Positions 18,000 through 25,800 of a stretch of DNA of 64,000 bases are shown here, piece after piece (the first letter of the stretch is position 1; each line of letters opens with the position of its first letter). The notes below the pieces were generated by a model. The model saw nothing but the letters and a program-made list of their open reading frames with translations. It did not search any database and was not told where the DNA came from. Source of the stretch: Sandaracinaceae bacterium (GTDB lineage: Bacteria > Myxococcota_A > Polyangia > Polyangiales > Houyiibacteriaceae); contig JADJJE010000011.1 of the NCBI GenBank assembly GCA_016706685.1, positions 248,001 to 312,000 on the forward strand, written 5' to 3'. A program made the translations under genes and the position numbers.

Positions 18000-18893
18000 A
18001 TGGATATCTCGCTCGTGCGCGCCTCGATCTATGATCTTCCCTCGCGCCAACGGCTCGACGCGCTGGTCTACGACGGCTCCTCCGACCTTCAGCTGTGGCC
18101 CGGACGCGGCGCAGACTTCGACTTGGACGAGCGCTTCGGCGGGCGCCTGCAAGAGGCGCTGGACGCCGAGGTGCGTCAGCTCCCCGGCAAGCTCCTGCCG
18201 CTGTTCGAGGTGGTGCGCGTGGCCCGCGGGCGCCTGCACTGCGACTTCTTGGCGTGGGTGGCCACGCGCCCGCCGCAGTCCGGCACGCGCCCCGAGCCCG
18301 CGCCCGACGCCAAGGGCATCAACCGCGCGGTGAAGGCCGCCCTGCACTTCGCCTCCACGCGGCACGTCAAGCGCATCGGCTTCGGCGCGCTGGGCGCTGG
18401 GCCGGGCGAGCTCCCGCCGGCCGAGCGCCTGATCGAGATCATTCGCGCGGCCCACGAGTACGAAGAGCAGTGCGCGCAGAGCGGCCACGCTACCGGCGTG
18501 GAAGAGGTGCTGGTGTGCGAGACGCTGGGCTCCACCTATCAGAAGGTGGCGGCCGCCGTCCGTGACATGGCCAAGATCGAAAACTTGGTGGCGCAGGCCC
18601 CCGCCGCACGCAGCGCGGGTCTGGCCAAGCGCGGCACCTCGGAGTCGGGTCCCGGCCGCAAGGTGGCCACGCGCAAGGGTCAGAAGCTGGCCGCCCCGGA
18701 AGTGGACGCGCACCGCCACCGCGCCACGCCCTACTCTCCCCGCACGCGCTTCACGGCAGGCGACTGGGTCTCGCACACGCGCTTCGGCATCGGGCGCGTG
18801 GAAGAGGTGAGCCCCGGCGAGTCCACCGAGCAGGCCCGCGTGCTCTTCGAAGACGGCGTCGAGCGGCGCCTGGTGCACGCCCGCACCGAGTAA
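18000..18893 (+). CDS. macro-domain-like protein with C-terminal tudor/CarD-like domain
   Basis: 297 aa. Residues ~1-185 are alpha/beta, with MDISLVRASIYDL at the start, a helix-rich middle and KRIGFGALGAGPGELPPAERL near ~125. These resemble macro (ADP-ribose-binding) folds, where a Gly-rich loop of the form F-G-A-x-G-x-G-x-G follows a strand. Residues ~190-240 are a basic linker (KRGTSESGPGRKVATRKGQK). The end (~251-296, FTAGDWVSHTRFGIGRVEEV then VLFEDGVERRLVHA) matches the small tudor-like barrel at the C-terminus of UvrD/PcrA and in CarD-type proteins, which contacts RNA polymerase. A link between ADP-ribose signalling and transcription or repair is an inference. Confidence 0.6.
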   Translation: MDISLVRASIYDLPSRQRLDALVYDGSSDLQLWPGRGADFDLDERFGGRLQEALDAEVRQLPGKLLPLFEVVRVARGRLHCDFLAWVATRPPQSGTRPEPAPDAKGINRAVKAALHFASTRHVKRIGFGALGAGPGELPPAERLIEIIRAAHEYEEQCAQSGHATGVEEVLVCETLGSTYQKVAAAVRDMAKIENLVAQAPAARSAGLAKRGTSESGPGRKVATRKGQKLAAPEVDAHRHRATPYSPRTRFTAGDWVSHTRFGIGRVEEVSPGESTEQARVLFEDGVERRLVHARTE

Positions 18894-18907
18894 CGGAACC
18901 CCACCCC

Positions 18908-19507
18908 ATGCGCGTCGAGATCCACCCCACCCATCCGCAGCAGCGCTTGCTCGACAAGGCCGTCGAGGTGCTGCGCCGCGGTGGGGTCGTGGTCTACCCA
19001 ACGGACACGGTCTACGGCATCGGCTGCGACATCACGCAGAAGAAGGCGCTCGAGCGGGTCTACGAGCTGAAGCGCATGCCCAGCGACCACCCTGTCGGCT
19101 TCGTGTGCCCGGACCTCGGTGACATCGCGCGCTACGCGGTGGTGGACGACATGAGCTACCGCATCATGCGGCGGCTGCTGCCGGGGCCCTACACGTTCAT
19201 CCTGCCGGCCACGCGTGAGGTCCCCAAGATTGTCATGCGCAAGCAGAAGACCGTGGGCATCCGCGTGCCGCACCACGAGGTGGCGCTGCGCCTGGTGCGC
19301 GCGCTGGGGCATCCCATCGTGTCCACGTCGGCCAGCATCGACGGCGTGCAGCACGCCGATCCGGATGACATCGCGGCGCAGTTCCCGCGCGCCGACATGA
19401 TCCTGGACTCTGGCTGGGGCGGCCTCGAGCCCTCCACGATCGTCGACCTCACGGGGCACACCCCGGTCGTGGTCCGCGAAGGCGCAGGCCCCGCCGACGT
19501 CGTCTGA
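18908..19507 (+). CDS. yciO: Sua5/YciO/YrdC family protein, YciO-type
   Basis: 199 aa with the YrdC fold throughout. It opens like E. coli YciO (IHPTHPQQRLLDKAVEVL), and continues with GGVVVYPTDTVYGIGCD, the basic pocket ELKRMPSDHP, PGPYTFILPAT, VGIRVPHHEVA, STSAS and STIVDLTGHTPVVVREG. These features bind ATP and a tRNA-like phosphate. TsaC/Sua5 proteins make threonylcarbamoyl-AMP for the universal t6A tRNA modification. YciO is a paralogue with weaker or disputed t6A activity, so I call the subfamily, not the enzyme. It starts 14 bases after the macro-like gene and is probably co-transcribed with it. Confidence 0.88.
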   Translation: MRVEIHPTHPQQRLLDKAVEVLRRGGVVVYPTDTVYGIGCDITQKKALERVYELKRMPSDHPVGFVCPDLGDIARYAVVDDMSYRIMRRLLPGPYTFILPATREVPKIVMRKQKTVGIRVPHHEVALRLVRALGHPIVSTSASIDGVQHADPDDIAAQFPRADMILDSGWGGLEPSTIVDLTGHTPVVVREGAGPADVV

Positions 19508-19723
19508 GCCCTTCGGACAGGCACAATTCCGAGGATTGTGGGGCGTGAGCGCGCGAGCCCTGCCGCGTAGGCGCGTGTGCGGCACCACTTACATTGTGAG
19601 AGTTACCCGTTACAGCAAAGGCGGACTCGCGATGTAAACGTCTTGTAAACGACTGATGATAAAAATATTCTCGATTGGCGAGCGGCTCACCATGTGTCGA
19701 GCACGCCCAAAAAAGGAACGCCA
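19508..19723 (+). promoter_or_regulatory. AT-richer intergenic region with promoter and leader of the giant sushi lipoprotein
   Basis: Markedly lower GC than the surroundings. A hairpin CACAAT/ATTGTG (19522-19527 with 19535-19540) follows the yciO stop. The promoter is TTGTAA (19643-19648), 17-bp spacer, TATTCT (19666-19671). A 7-bp direct repeat, GTAAACG, occurs at 19634-19640 and again overlapping the -35 box (about 19645-19651), a natural place for a regulator. An AAAAGGAA Shine-Dalgarno sequence at 19711-19718 sets the ATG at 19724. Confidence 0.6.
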
Positions 19724-22700
19724 ATGCGACACTCGCGCTTACTTGGTCTAGCGGCATTACTCGCCGCCATGGTTGCCCCCGGATGCGGGGGTGGTGGAGA
19801 TAACCCAACGGACACGGGCCCTGTCGATGCCAATGGCAACGACAGTTCGATCAACCCGAACGGACTTCCTGCAGGCTCTCCCTGCACGATGAGCGGCGAG
19901 TGTGGCGGCGCGAACGCGCTGTGCCTCGCTGAGGGTCTCTACCCATTGCGTGCCCTCGAGGACTCGACCGACCCCACCGCGCAGACGTTCGCCGAGCTGG
20001 GTCTTCCGCTGCCCGGTGGCTACTGCTCCACCGTCCCCACCTGTGCGGACGACACGGACTGTGGCCCCGGTGGCACCTGCTTCTTCCCACTGGAGATGGT
20101 CAGTGAAGAGACCCTCGAGATGGGCGTGGCCGTGTTGGGCCTCGCGAACCAGGCGGACCGCGACATCTTCATGTCGTTCTTGACCTACGGCCAGTGTCTC
20201 CAGGCGTGCGACGCCCCCGAAGATTGCACGCGCTCCGGCTACCGGTGCGTGGCGCCGCTCTCGGAGTTCGTGGGCATCATCGGGGGCGACATCGAGAGCA
20301 CATTCTGCGTCGGCACGCCCGAAGCTATTTGCATGGACTCGTGCGTCAACGGCACCTGCAACTCGGATCCCGACGATGCGGTCCCCGTGTGGACGTGCGA
20401 GTGCGAAGCGGGCTACACCGGCGCGAACTGCGACGAACAGATCCCCGGCCTGTGCCCGTTCTTCGACGTCACCGCGCCGCTTCAAGTGAGCGCCACGGGC
20501 TATGACCAGGGCGAGATCGCGACCTTCTCCTGTGCTCAGGGCTTCGGGCTCGTGGGCGACATGACCCGCACCTGCCAGGCGGACGGCACCTGGACCGGCG
20601 CCCTCCCCAGCTGCGCGGCTGACCCGTGCGCGGGCTCTCCCTGCATGAACGGCGGCACCTGCGACGGCACCACCGGCAGCGCGGTCTGCACGGGCTGTGA
20701 CGCGGGTTGGTCCGGCACCCTCTGCGACGTCCCCGTCGACTGCGGGGCCCTGAGCGCCACGGCGCCCTTGATGGTCAGCACCACCGCCAACACGCTCGAT
20801 GGCGTGGCCACCTACTCGTGCACCGGCAACTTCGTCCTGACCGGGTCGGCGACGCGCAGCTGTCAGAGCAACGGGAGTTGGAGCGGCGCCGCCCCCACCT
20901 GTGAGGATCCCCCGCAGACCTGCACTCCCAACCCCTGCGACAACGGTGGCACCTGCATCGCCGACGGCTCGGGGAACTTCGCCTCGTGCGACTGCGCGAA
21001 CGGTTGGACGGGGCAGACCTGCGCGGTTCCCGTGACCTGCGGCGTGCTCTCGCCCGTGTCCCCGCTGAACGTCGGCTACTCCGACGCCCAGGACGCCGGC
21101 AGCGTGGCGACCTACACCTGCGGTACGGGCTACACCCTGCAGGGCACCCCCACGCGGACCTGCGTGGACGACAACTCCGGCGTCGGAGCGTGGAGCGGCT
21201 CGGAGCCCACCTGCCAGCGCATCACCTGCCCCCCGCTGACGATCACGGCGCCGCTGCAGACCGACACCTCAGAGAATGACTTCGGCACCACGGTAACCTA
21301 CAGCTGCGCGACGGGCTATCAGCTCGGCGGCGCCGGTCCCTCGTCCACCACGTGTGGCGCGGGTGGCTGGAGCCCTGCGACCCTGCCCACCTGCAACATC
21401 GTCACCTGCCCCGCGCTCTCCAACCCCAGCAACGGCATGGTGGACGACGGCACCAACGTGTACGACACCACCGCCGCATACACCTGCAACTCGGGCTACG
21501 AGGTGACGGGCGGCACCACGGTGCGCTGCAGTGCATCGGGCACCTGGACCGGCACCCCGCCCACTTGCGGTCTCGTCTCCTGCGCCACGCGCACGGCGCC
21601 GACCAACGGCACCATCACACCGACCTCGGGACCCTACGTGTTCGGTGACTCCATCACCTACGCGTGCAACATGGGCTACTCGCTGAGCGGCGGAACCGCC
21701 ATGCAGGACTGCCTCGCGAGCGGCAACTGGAGCAGCACCGCACCAACCTGTTCTCAGGTGCTCTGCCCCGTGCTGACCGCGCCCACGAACGGCACCGTGA
21801 ACGACATGGGTCGGACCCCGGGCACTGTCGCGGCCTACGCCTGCGACGCGAGCTACGGGTTGTCCTCGACCGCACCCGTGACGTGTCAGGCGAACGGCAC
21901 CTGGATGGGTACGCCGCCGACCTGCAACCTGCTCGACTGCGGGGCTCCCCCCGCGGCCAATGCCAACGGCACGCGCGTCGTCCCCGGGGCCACCACGGTC
22001 GGGGCCAGCACCAGCTACTCCTGCAACACAGGGTACACCGGTGGCGGCAACGTCACCTGTCAGACCAATGGCACGTGGAGCGCGACGACGGCTCCGGCCT
22101 GCACCATCGTCTCGTGTGGGGCGCCCCCGACGGTGACCAACGGCACCGTCGGCGCAGGCAGCAACACCTACAACAGCTCGCGCACCTATACGTGCAACAA
22201 CGGCTTCCAGATCACGATGGGCTCCGGCGACGTCACCTGTCTTGCGACCGGTAGCTGGAGCACTGCCCCCACCTGCGAGCCCATCCCCGATGGCTGCGCG
22301 CCGAACCCGTGCCAGAACGGTGGCACCTGCACCGAGAGCGGTGGAACCTTCACCGGTTGCACCGGCTGCAACGCTGGCTACTCCGGCATGCTCTGTGAGG
22401 TCGCTGTCGACTGCGGGTCGCTCACCGTCACCAACGGTAGCGTTGGATACAGCCCCATGAACACCACGCTCGGCAGCGTGGCTACCACGACCTGCACGGC
22501 AGGCTACACCCGCGCTGGCCCAGCAACGCGGACCTGCCAGACCAACGGCACGTGGAGTGGCTCGGCCAACACCTGTGTCCCGGTCGACTGCGGCGCAGCG
22601 CCCGACGGGACGAACTCGACCGCCACGGAGACCAGCACCACGCTCGGCGGCACGGCCACCTACTCGTGCGCCGCTGGCCACGTGGTCAGCGGTGGAAACG

Positions 22701-24628
22701 CGAGCCGCACGTGCGGAACGAATGGCATGTGGACCGGCACCGCGCTCAGCTGCTCACTGGGCGACTGCGGCGCTCCGCTGGCGGCTGGTAGCAACGCGAG
22801 CGTGGCGACCCCCGGTGGCACCAACACCGGCGACACGGCCACCTACACCTGCAACAACGGTTACATGACCGCCTCGGGTGTCGCGAGCCGCACCTGCGCG
22901 GTCGCCGGCGGCGTGGCCGCATGGACGCCGGTTGGCGCGTCGCTCAGCTGCAGCATCGTCAGCTGCGGAGCTCCGCCGGCTGGCACCAACTCAGCGGTCT
23001 CGTTCACGACGACCAACTTCAACGACACCGCCATGTACGCGTGCAACGTGGGCTACACGGGCGGTCCGAGCACCATCACCTGTCAGGCGAACGGCAACTG
23101 GAGTGGCGGCGGCCTCAGCTGCACCCCCGTCAGCTGCGGCGCGGCACCGGCGGCGAACGCCAATGGCACCGTCAGCGGCAGCGGCACCACTTACAACTCG
23201 ACGCGCACCTACAGCTGTAACGCAGGCTACTCCGGAGGCGGGTCACTCACCTGTCTCTCGACCGGCTCGTGGAGCGGCGGCACCCCGGCATGCACGTTGG
23301 TCGATCCGTACTGCTCGCCCTCCGCGCCCGCCAACGGTGGCGTGACCGGTGGCACCACGCTCGGATCGGTCGCGAACTACACCTGCAACATGGGCTACAT
23401 GGTGAGCAGCGGTAACGCGATGCGCACCTGCAACGCGGGCGGCGGCACCGGCACCTTGAGCGGCGCGCAGCCCGTGTGCAGCCCCGTGAGCTGTGGGGCT
23501 GCCCCCGACGGCACCAACTCGACGGCCACGGAGACCAGCACCGTCTACAACGGGTTGGCGACCTACACCTGCAACGTGGGCTATGTGGCCAGCGGCGGAG
23601 ACGCCATGCGCACCTGTGGCGCGACGGGCATGTGGAGCGGCAACGCGCTCAACTGTGTCATCGGTGATTGCGGAGCTGCGCCAGCTGCTGGTGCCAACGC
23701 CGCCCTCACGATGTCGGGCGGCACCACAACGGGCGCAACGGCAGCGTACGCCTGCAACCCAGGCTCGGGCATGGGTTCGGGCGTCGCATCCCGCACATGC
23801 ACCGTCACCGGTGGCGTGGCCAGCTGGACACCGGTAGGCGCGTCGCTCGCATGTGTCGCCACGTGCACAATCGAGTACACGCTGAACCACTCGTTCCAGA
23901 TCACGAACACCGCCCTCGGTGCCGGCAACGCATCGTTCAGCGGCCTCCCAGGAACGCTCGTGCTGCGGTACGCGGCCAACGGTGCGGGTGCCGTCACCAA
24001 CGGTGGCGTCGACGTCCTATTCTACTGGACCCACAACAACTTCACGGTGGATCCGACGATTGGTAGTGGGACCGTCGTGACCAACGTTCACGCATTCGCA
24101 CCGAGCTGCGCTGGAGCAGTCACCACACCCGGCATGAACGCTGCTTCGTGCCCATTCGTCCCAGCGACCATGACCTCGGCTATCGCGACAGGCACGCTCG
24201 CCACGAACACCATCACGTGGGGCGCATGCTCCGGTGGAAACTACTGGAGCAACGCCACGGAGGGCTACACACCTGCCACCAACGCGACTGGCGTAGGCTG
24301 CATCAGCAACCTTCGCTCGGTGGGCAACGTGAACTGCGGCTTGGGCAGCTTTTCTTGTGGCCAGGGCGACCTGAGCTCAGGCAACAACCCGCAGAACGCC
24401 ATGTGGAACCAACCCATGATGAACGGTCCGCTCGCGACGGGCTCCAACACCCTGGCGGTGTCTGCGGATCGCCGGACCGTGACCACCCCGACCGGGAACA
24501 CCACCAATGGCGCGCCGGCGGCCCGCTCCTGGAACGTTCCCAACAGCACACCGAGCCGCACGTGGTCGTCCTTCGTTGGTACCGCGCGGCCGACCGGCAC
24601 GGGTGCCACCACCTGCACGGGCATCTGA
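19724..24628 (+). CDS. giant lipoprotein with 17 sushi (CCP) and 4 EGF-like modules
   Basis: 1634 aa. The signal peptide ends at the lipobox A-P-G-Cys21, so it is anchored in a membrane and probably displayed on the cell surface. Residues ~22-200 are a Cys-rich N-terminal module (CTMSGECGG, CADDTDCGPGGTC, CQMC-like pairs). Then come an EGF-like module (CVNGTC...WTCECEAGYTGANCD) and 17 modules of ~55-62 residues. These carry the complement-control pattern: C-G-A/x-P, C-x-x-G-Y, C-x-x-x-G-x-W-S/T-G and a closing C. EGF-like modules also lie after sushi 1, 2 and 9. A 255-residue C-terminal domain without sushi pattern (TIEYTLNHSFQITN onward) closes the protein. Sushi 11-12 and 16-17 are near copies, as are 8 and 14, so the array grew by internal duplication. 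The start is set by AAGGAA 7 bases upstream. Adhesion or cell-cell contact is the natural inference. Confidence 0.9.
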   Translation: MRHSRLLGLAALLAAMVAPGCGGGGDNPTDTGPVDANGNDSSINPNGLPAGSPCTMSGECGGANALCLAEGLYPLRALEDSTDPTAQTFAELGLPLPGGYCSTVPTCADDTDCGPGGTCFFPLEMVSEETLEMGVAVLGLANQADRDIFMSFLTYGQCLQACDAPEDCTRSGYRCVAPLSEFVGIIGGDIESTFCVGTPEAICMDSCVNGTCNSDPDDAVPVWTCECEAGYTGANCDEQIPGLCPFFDVTAPLQVSATGYDQGEIATFSCAQGFGLVGDMTRTCQADGTWTGALPSCAADPCAGSPCMNGGTCDGTTGSAVCTGCDAGWSGTLCDVPVDCGALSATAPLMVSTTANTLDGVATYSCTGNFVLTGSATRSCQSNGSWSGAAPTCEDPPQTCTPNPCDNGGTCIADGSGNFASCDCANGWTGQTCAVPVTCGVLSPVSPLNVGYSDAQDAGSVATYTCGTGYTLQGTPTRTCVDDNSGVGAWSGSEPTCQRITCPPLTITAPLQTDTSENDFGTTVTYSCATGYQLGGAGPSSTTCGAGGWSPATLPTCNIVTCPALSNPSNGMVDDGTNVYDTTAAYTCNSGYEVTGGTTVRCSASGTWTGTPPTCGLVSCATRTAPTNGTITPTSGPYVFGDSITYACNMGYSLSGGTAMQDCLASGNWSSTAPTCSQVLCPVLTAPTNGTVNDMGRTPGTVAAYACDASYGLSSTAPVTCQANGTWMGTPPTCNLLDCGAPPAANANGTRVVPGATTVGASTSYSCNTGYTGGGNVTCQTNGTWSATTAPACTIVSCGAPPTVTNGTVGAGSNTYNSSRTYTCNNGFQITMGSGDVTCLATGSWSTAPTCEPIPDGCAPNPCQNGGTCTESGGTFTGCTGCNAGYSGMLCEVAVDCGSLTVTNGSVGYSPMNTTLGSVATTTCTAGYTRAGPATRTCQTNGTWSGSANTCVPVDCGAAPDGTNSTATETSTTLGGTATYSCAAGHVVSGGNASRTCGTNGMWTGTALSCSLGDCGAPLAAGSNASVATPGGTNTGDTATYTCNNGYMTASGVASRTCAVAGGVAAWTPVGASLSCSIVSCGAPPAGTNSAVSFTTTNFNDTAMYACNVGYTGGPSTITCQANGNWSGGGLSCTPVSCGAAPAANANGTVSGSGTTYNSTRTYSCNAGYSGGGSLTCLSTGSWSGGTPACTLVDPYCSPSAPANGGVTGGTTLGSVANYTCNMGYMVSSGNAMRTCNAGGGTGTLSGAQPVCSPVSCGAAPDGTNSTATETSTVYNGLATYTCNVGYVASGGDAMRTCGATGMWSGNALNCVIGDCGAAPAAGANAALTMSGGTTTGATAAYACNPGSGMGSGVASRTCTVTGGVASWTPVGASLACVATCTIEYTLNHSFQITNTALGAGNASFSGLPGTLVLRYAANGAGAVTNGGVDVLFYWTHNNFTVDPTIGSGTVVTNVHAFAPSCAGAVTTPGMNAASCPFVPATMTSAIATGTLATNTITWGACSGGNYWSNATEGYTPATNATGVGCISNLRSVGNVNCGLGSFSCGQGDLSSGNNPQNAMWNQPMMNGPLATGSNTLAVSADRRTVTTPTGNTTNGAPAARSWNVPNSTPSRTWSSFVGTARPTGTGATTCTGI

Positions 24629-24682
24629 GAGTGAGCTAGACGCTGGGTAGCGATATCGCTGCCCCGCACCCAACAAAGAACG

Positions 24683-24716
24683 GGCCGCGGCAACTTGCTG
24701 CGGCCAGTTTCGTTTG
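24683..24716 (+). terminator. probable intrinsic terminator after the giant lipoprotein gene
   Basis: GGCCGC (24683-24688) pairs with GCGGCC (24700-24705), extended by a G-T pair and part of the GCAA/TTGC interior. AGTTTCGTTT follows. The stem is long but the T-tract is interrupted. Confidence 0.65.
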
Positions 24717-24741
24717 GCCCACCTGCCTCCGCGCAGCCCGC

Positions 24742-25140
24742 TCAGTTCAACGAGAACGGCCGCTCGAGCGCGAACTCGGCGATCACCGCGTCGAACTGCT
24801 CGCCGCCCTCGGTGACCATCTGGTAGCTGCCCTTCATGCTGCCGCGCTGGGTGCGCAGGATGGCGCCGCTCGTGTACTCGAACGCCTGCCCCGGGCGCAG
24901 CGTGGGCTGCTCGCCGATGACGCCGGGGCCCCGCACCTCTTCCACGTGCTTGTAGCTGTCGGTGATGACCCAGTGGCGCGTGCGCAGCTGCACCACCTCG
25001 CTGCCCACGTTCTCGATGCGAACGCGGTAGGCAAAGGCGAAGCGCTCGGCGGCGGGCTGAGACTGCTCTTCGAGGAAGCGGCTCTCCACCAGCACGCGAA
25101 CTCCGCGGGTCTCGGCGTGGCTCTTGGTCTTGATGCTCAT
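24742..25140 (-). CDS. apaG: ApaG family protein
   Basis: 132 aa, the normal length of the ApaG/F-box A beta-sandwich. Visible family segments are FAYRVRIENVGSEVVQLRTRHWVITD (cited here as YRVRIENVG and QLRTRHWVITD), GPGVIGEQPTLRPGQAFEYTSG, and GSMKGSYQMV. ApaG is a small cytosolic fibronectin-III-like protein linked to divalent-cation sensitivity and Ap4A levels; its biochemical role is unsettled. It is downstream of the sulfite reductase genes on the same strand, 64 bases after the small partner gene, so co-transcription is possible. Confidence 0.95.
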   Translation of the reverse strand: MSIKTKSHAETRGVRVLVESRFLEEQSQPAAERFAFAYRVRIENVGSEVVQLRTRHWVITDSYKHVEEVRGPGVIGEQPTLRPGQAFEYTSGAILRTQRGSMKGSYQMVTEGGEQFDAVIAEFALERPFSLN

Positions 25141-25204
25141 GCGGCTGGCGGGAGGGTACTCGATCCCGACCGCCAGCCCGACAAGAGAATGGGTGTACGG
25201 CTGC

Positions 25205-25774
25205 CTACGCGTCGATGCGGGAGAGCAGGTCCGACACGCCAGCCGTGGAGCTCACCGTGATGCGCAGCGTGAGGGGCTCACGCGCCTCGCCGATGGACTC
25301 CACCTTGGCCGTCTGGCCCGGGTAGAGCTTGGCCAGCACGCCGTCCAACACGGGACGAACGGCGGCCACGGTGGCCTCGTCGTTGGGCGCCAGCAGGCGA
25401 TCCTGGATGCGGAAGATGACCTCGCCGGTGCCGAAGCGCGCGCCGAGGCCGGCCTTCCCCTCGAGACGAACGCAGCTGCGCAGCGCGCGGCGGAAGGTGT
25501 CTTCCACGCGGGCCGCGAACTCGCCCTCGGCCAGGCGCTTGCGGCTGTACGTGAAGCCCTGGCGGCCTCCGTCACGGTCCACGGCGTAGTCGGCCTGGTG
25601 GCCGATGATCATCACGCCCGGGCCGTCCGGCACGTGCGAGTAGTCGGCCACGTCGATCAGCAGCTCGTCGGGGACGACGCGCTCACGGATCCAGTCGTGG
25701 AACACCGGCACGAGCGCGGTCTCGCTGATCTCGTCGCCGGCAAAGAACTTCACTTGGAGCTTCTGGGCTTGCAT
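25205..25774 (-). CDS. hypothetical protein co-encoded with the nitrite/sulfite reductase
   Basis: 189 aa from ATG 25774, 26 bases after the stop of the reductase gene; an AGGAA sequence precedes it. I do not recognise the family. The N-terminal part is alpha/beta (QVKFFAGDEI, LLIDVADYSHVPDGPGVMIIGHQADY), with GRQGFTYSRKR and a helical pair in the middle. The C-terminal ~50 residues (VRPVLDGVLAKLYPG onward) look like a separate small alpha/beta unit. No signal peptide or metal-binding cluster is seen, so it is cytosolic. Its position right after the reductase suggests an accessory or electron-supply role, which is inference only. Confidence 0.65.
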   Translation of the reverse strand: MQAQKLQVKFFAGDEISETALVPVFHDWIRERVVPDELLIDVADYSHVPDGPGVMIIGHQADYAVDRDGGRQGFTYSRKRLAEGEFAARVEDTFRRALRSCVRLEGKAGLGARFGTGEVIFRIQDRLLAPNDEATVAAVRPVLDGVLAKLYPGQTAKVESIGEAREPLTLRITVSSTAGVSDLLSRIDA

Positions 25775-25800
25775 GGCTGTCTCGGTTCCTGCGGCGGGGT

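Noticed and set aside
20452..23862. Repeats in the sushi gene as a CRISPR-like array
   Set aside because: The units are ~170-190 bp, in frame and diverged at DNA level but conserved in Cys; they are coding repeats.
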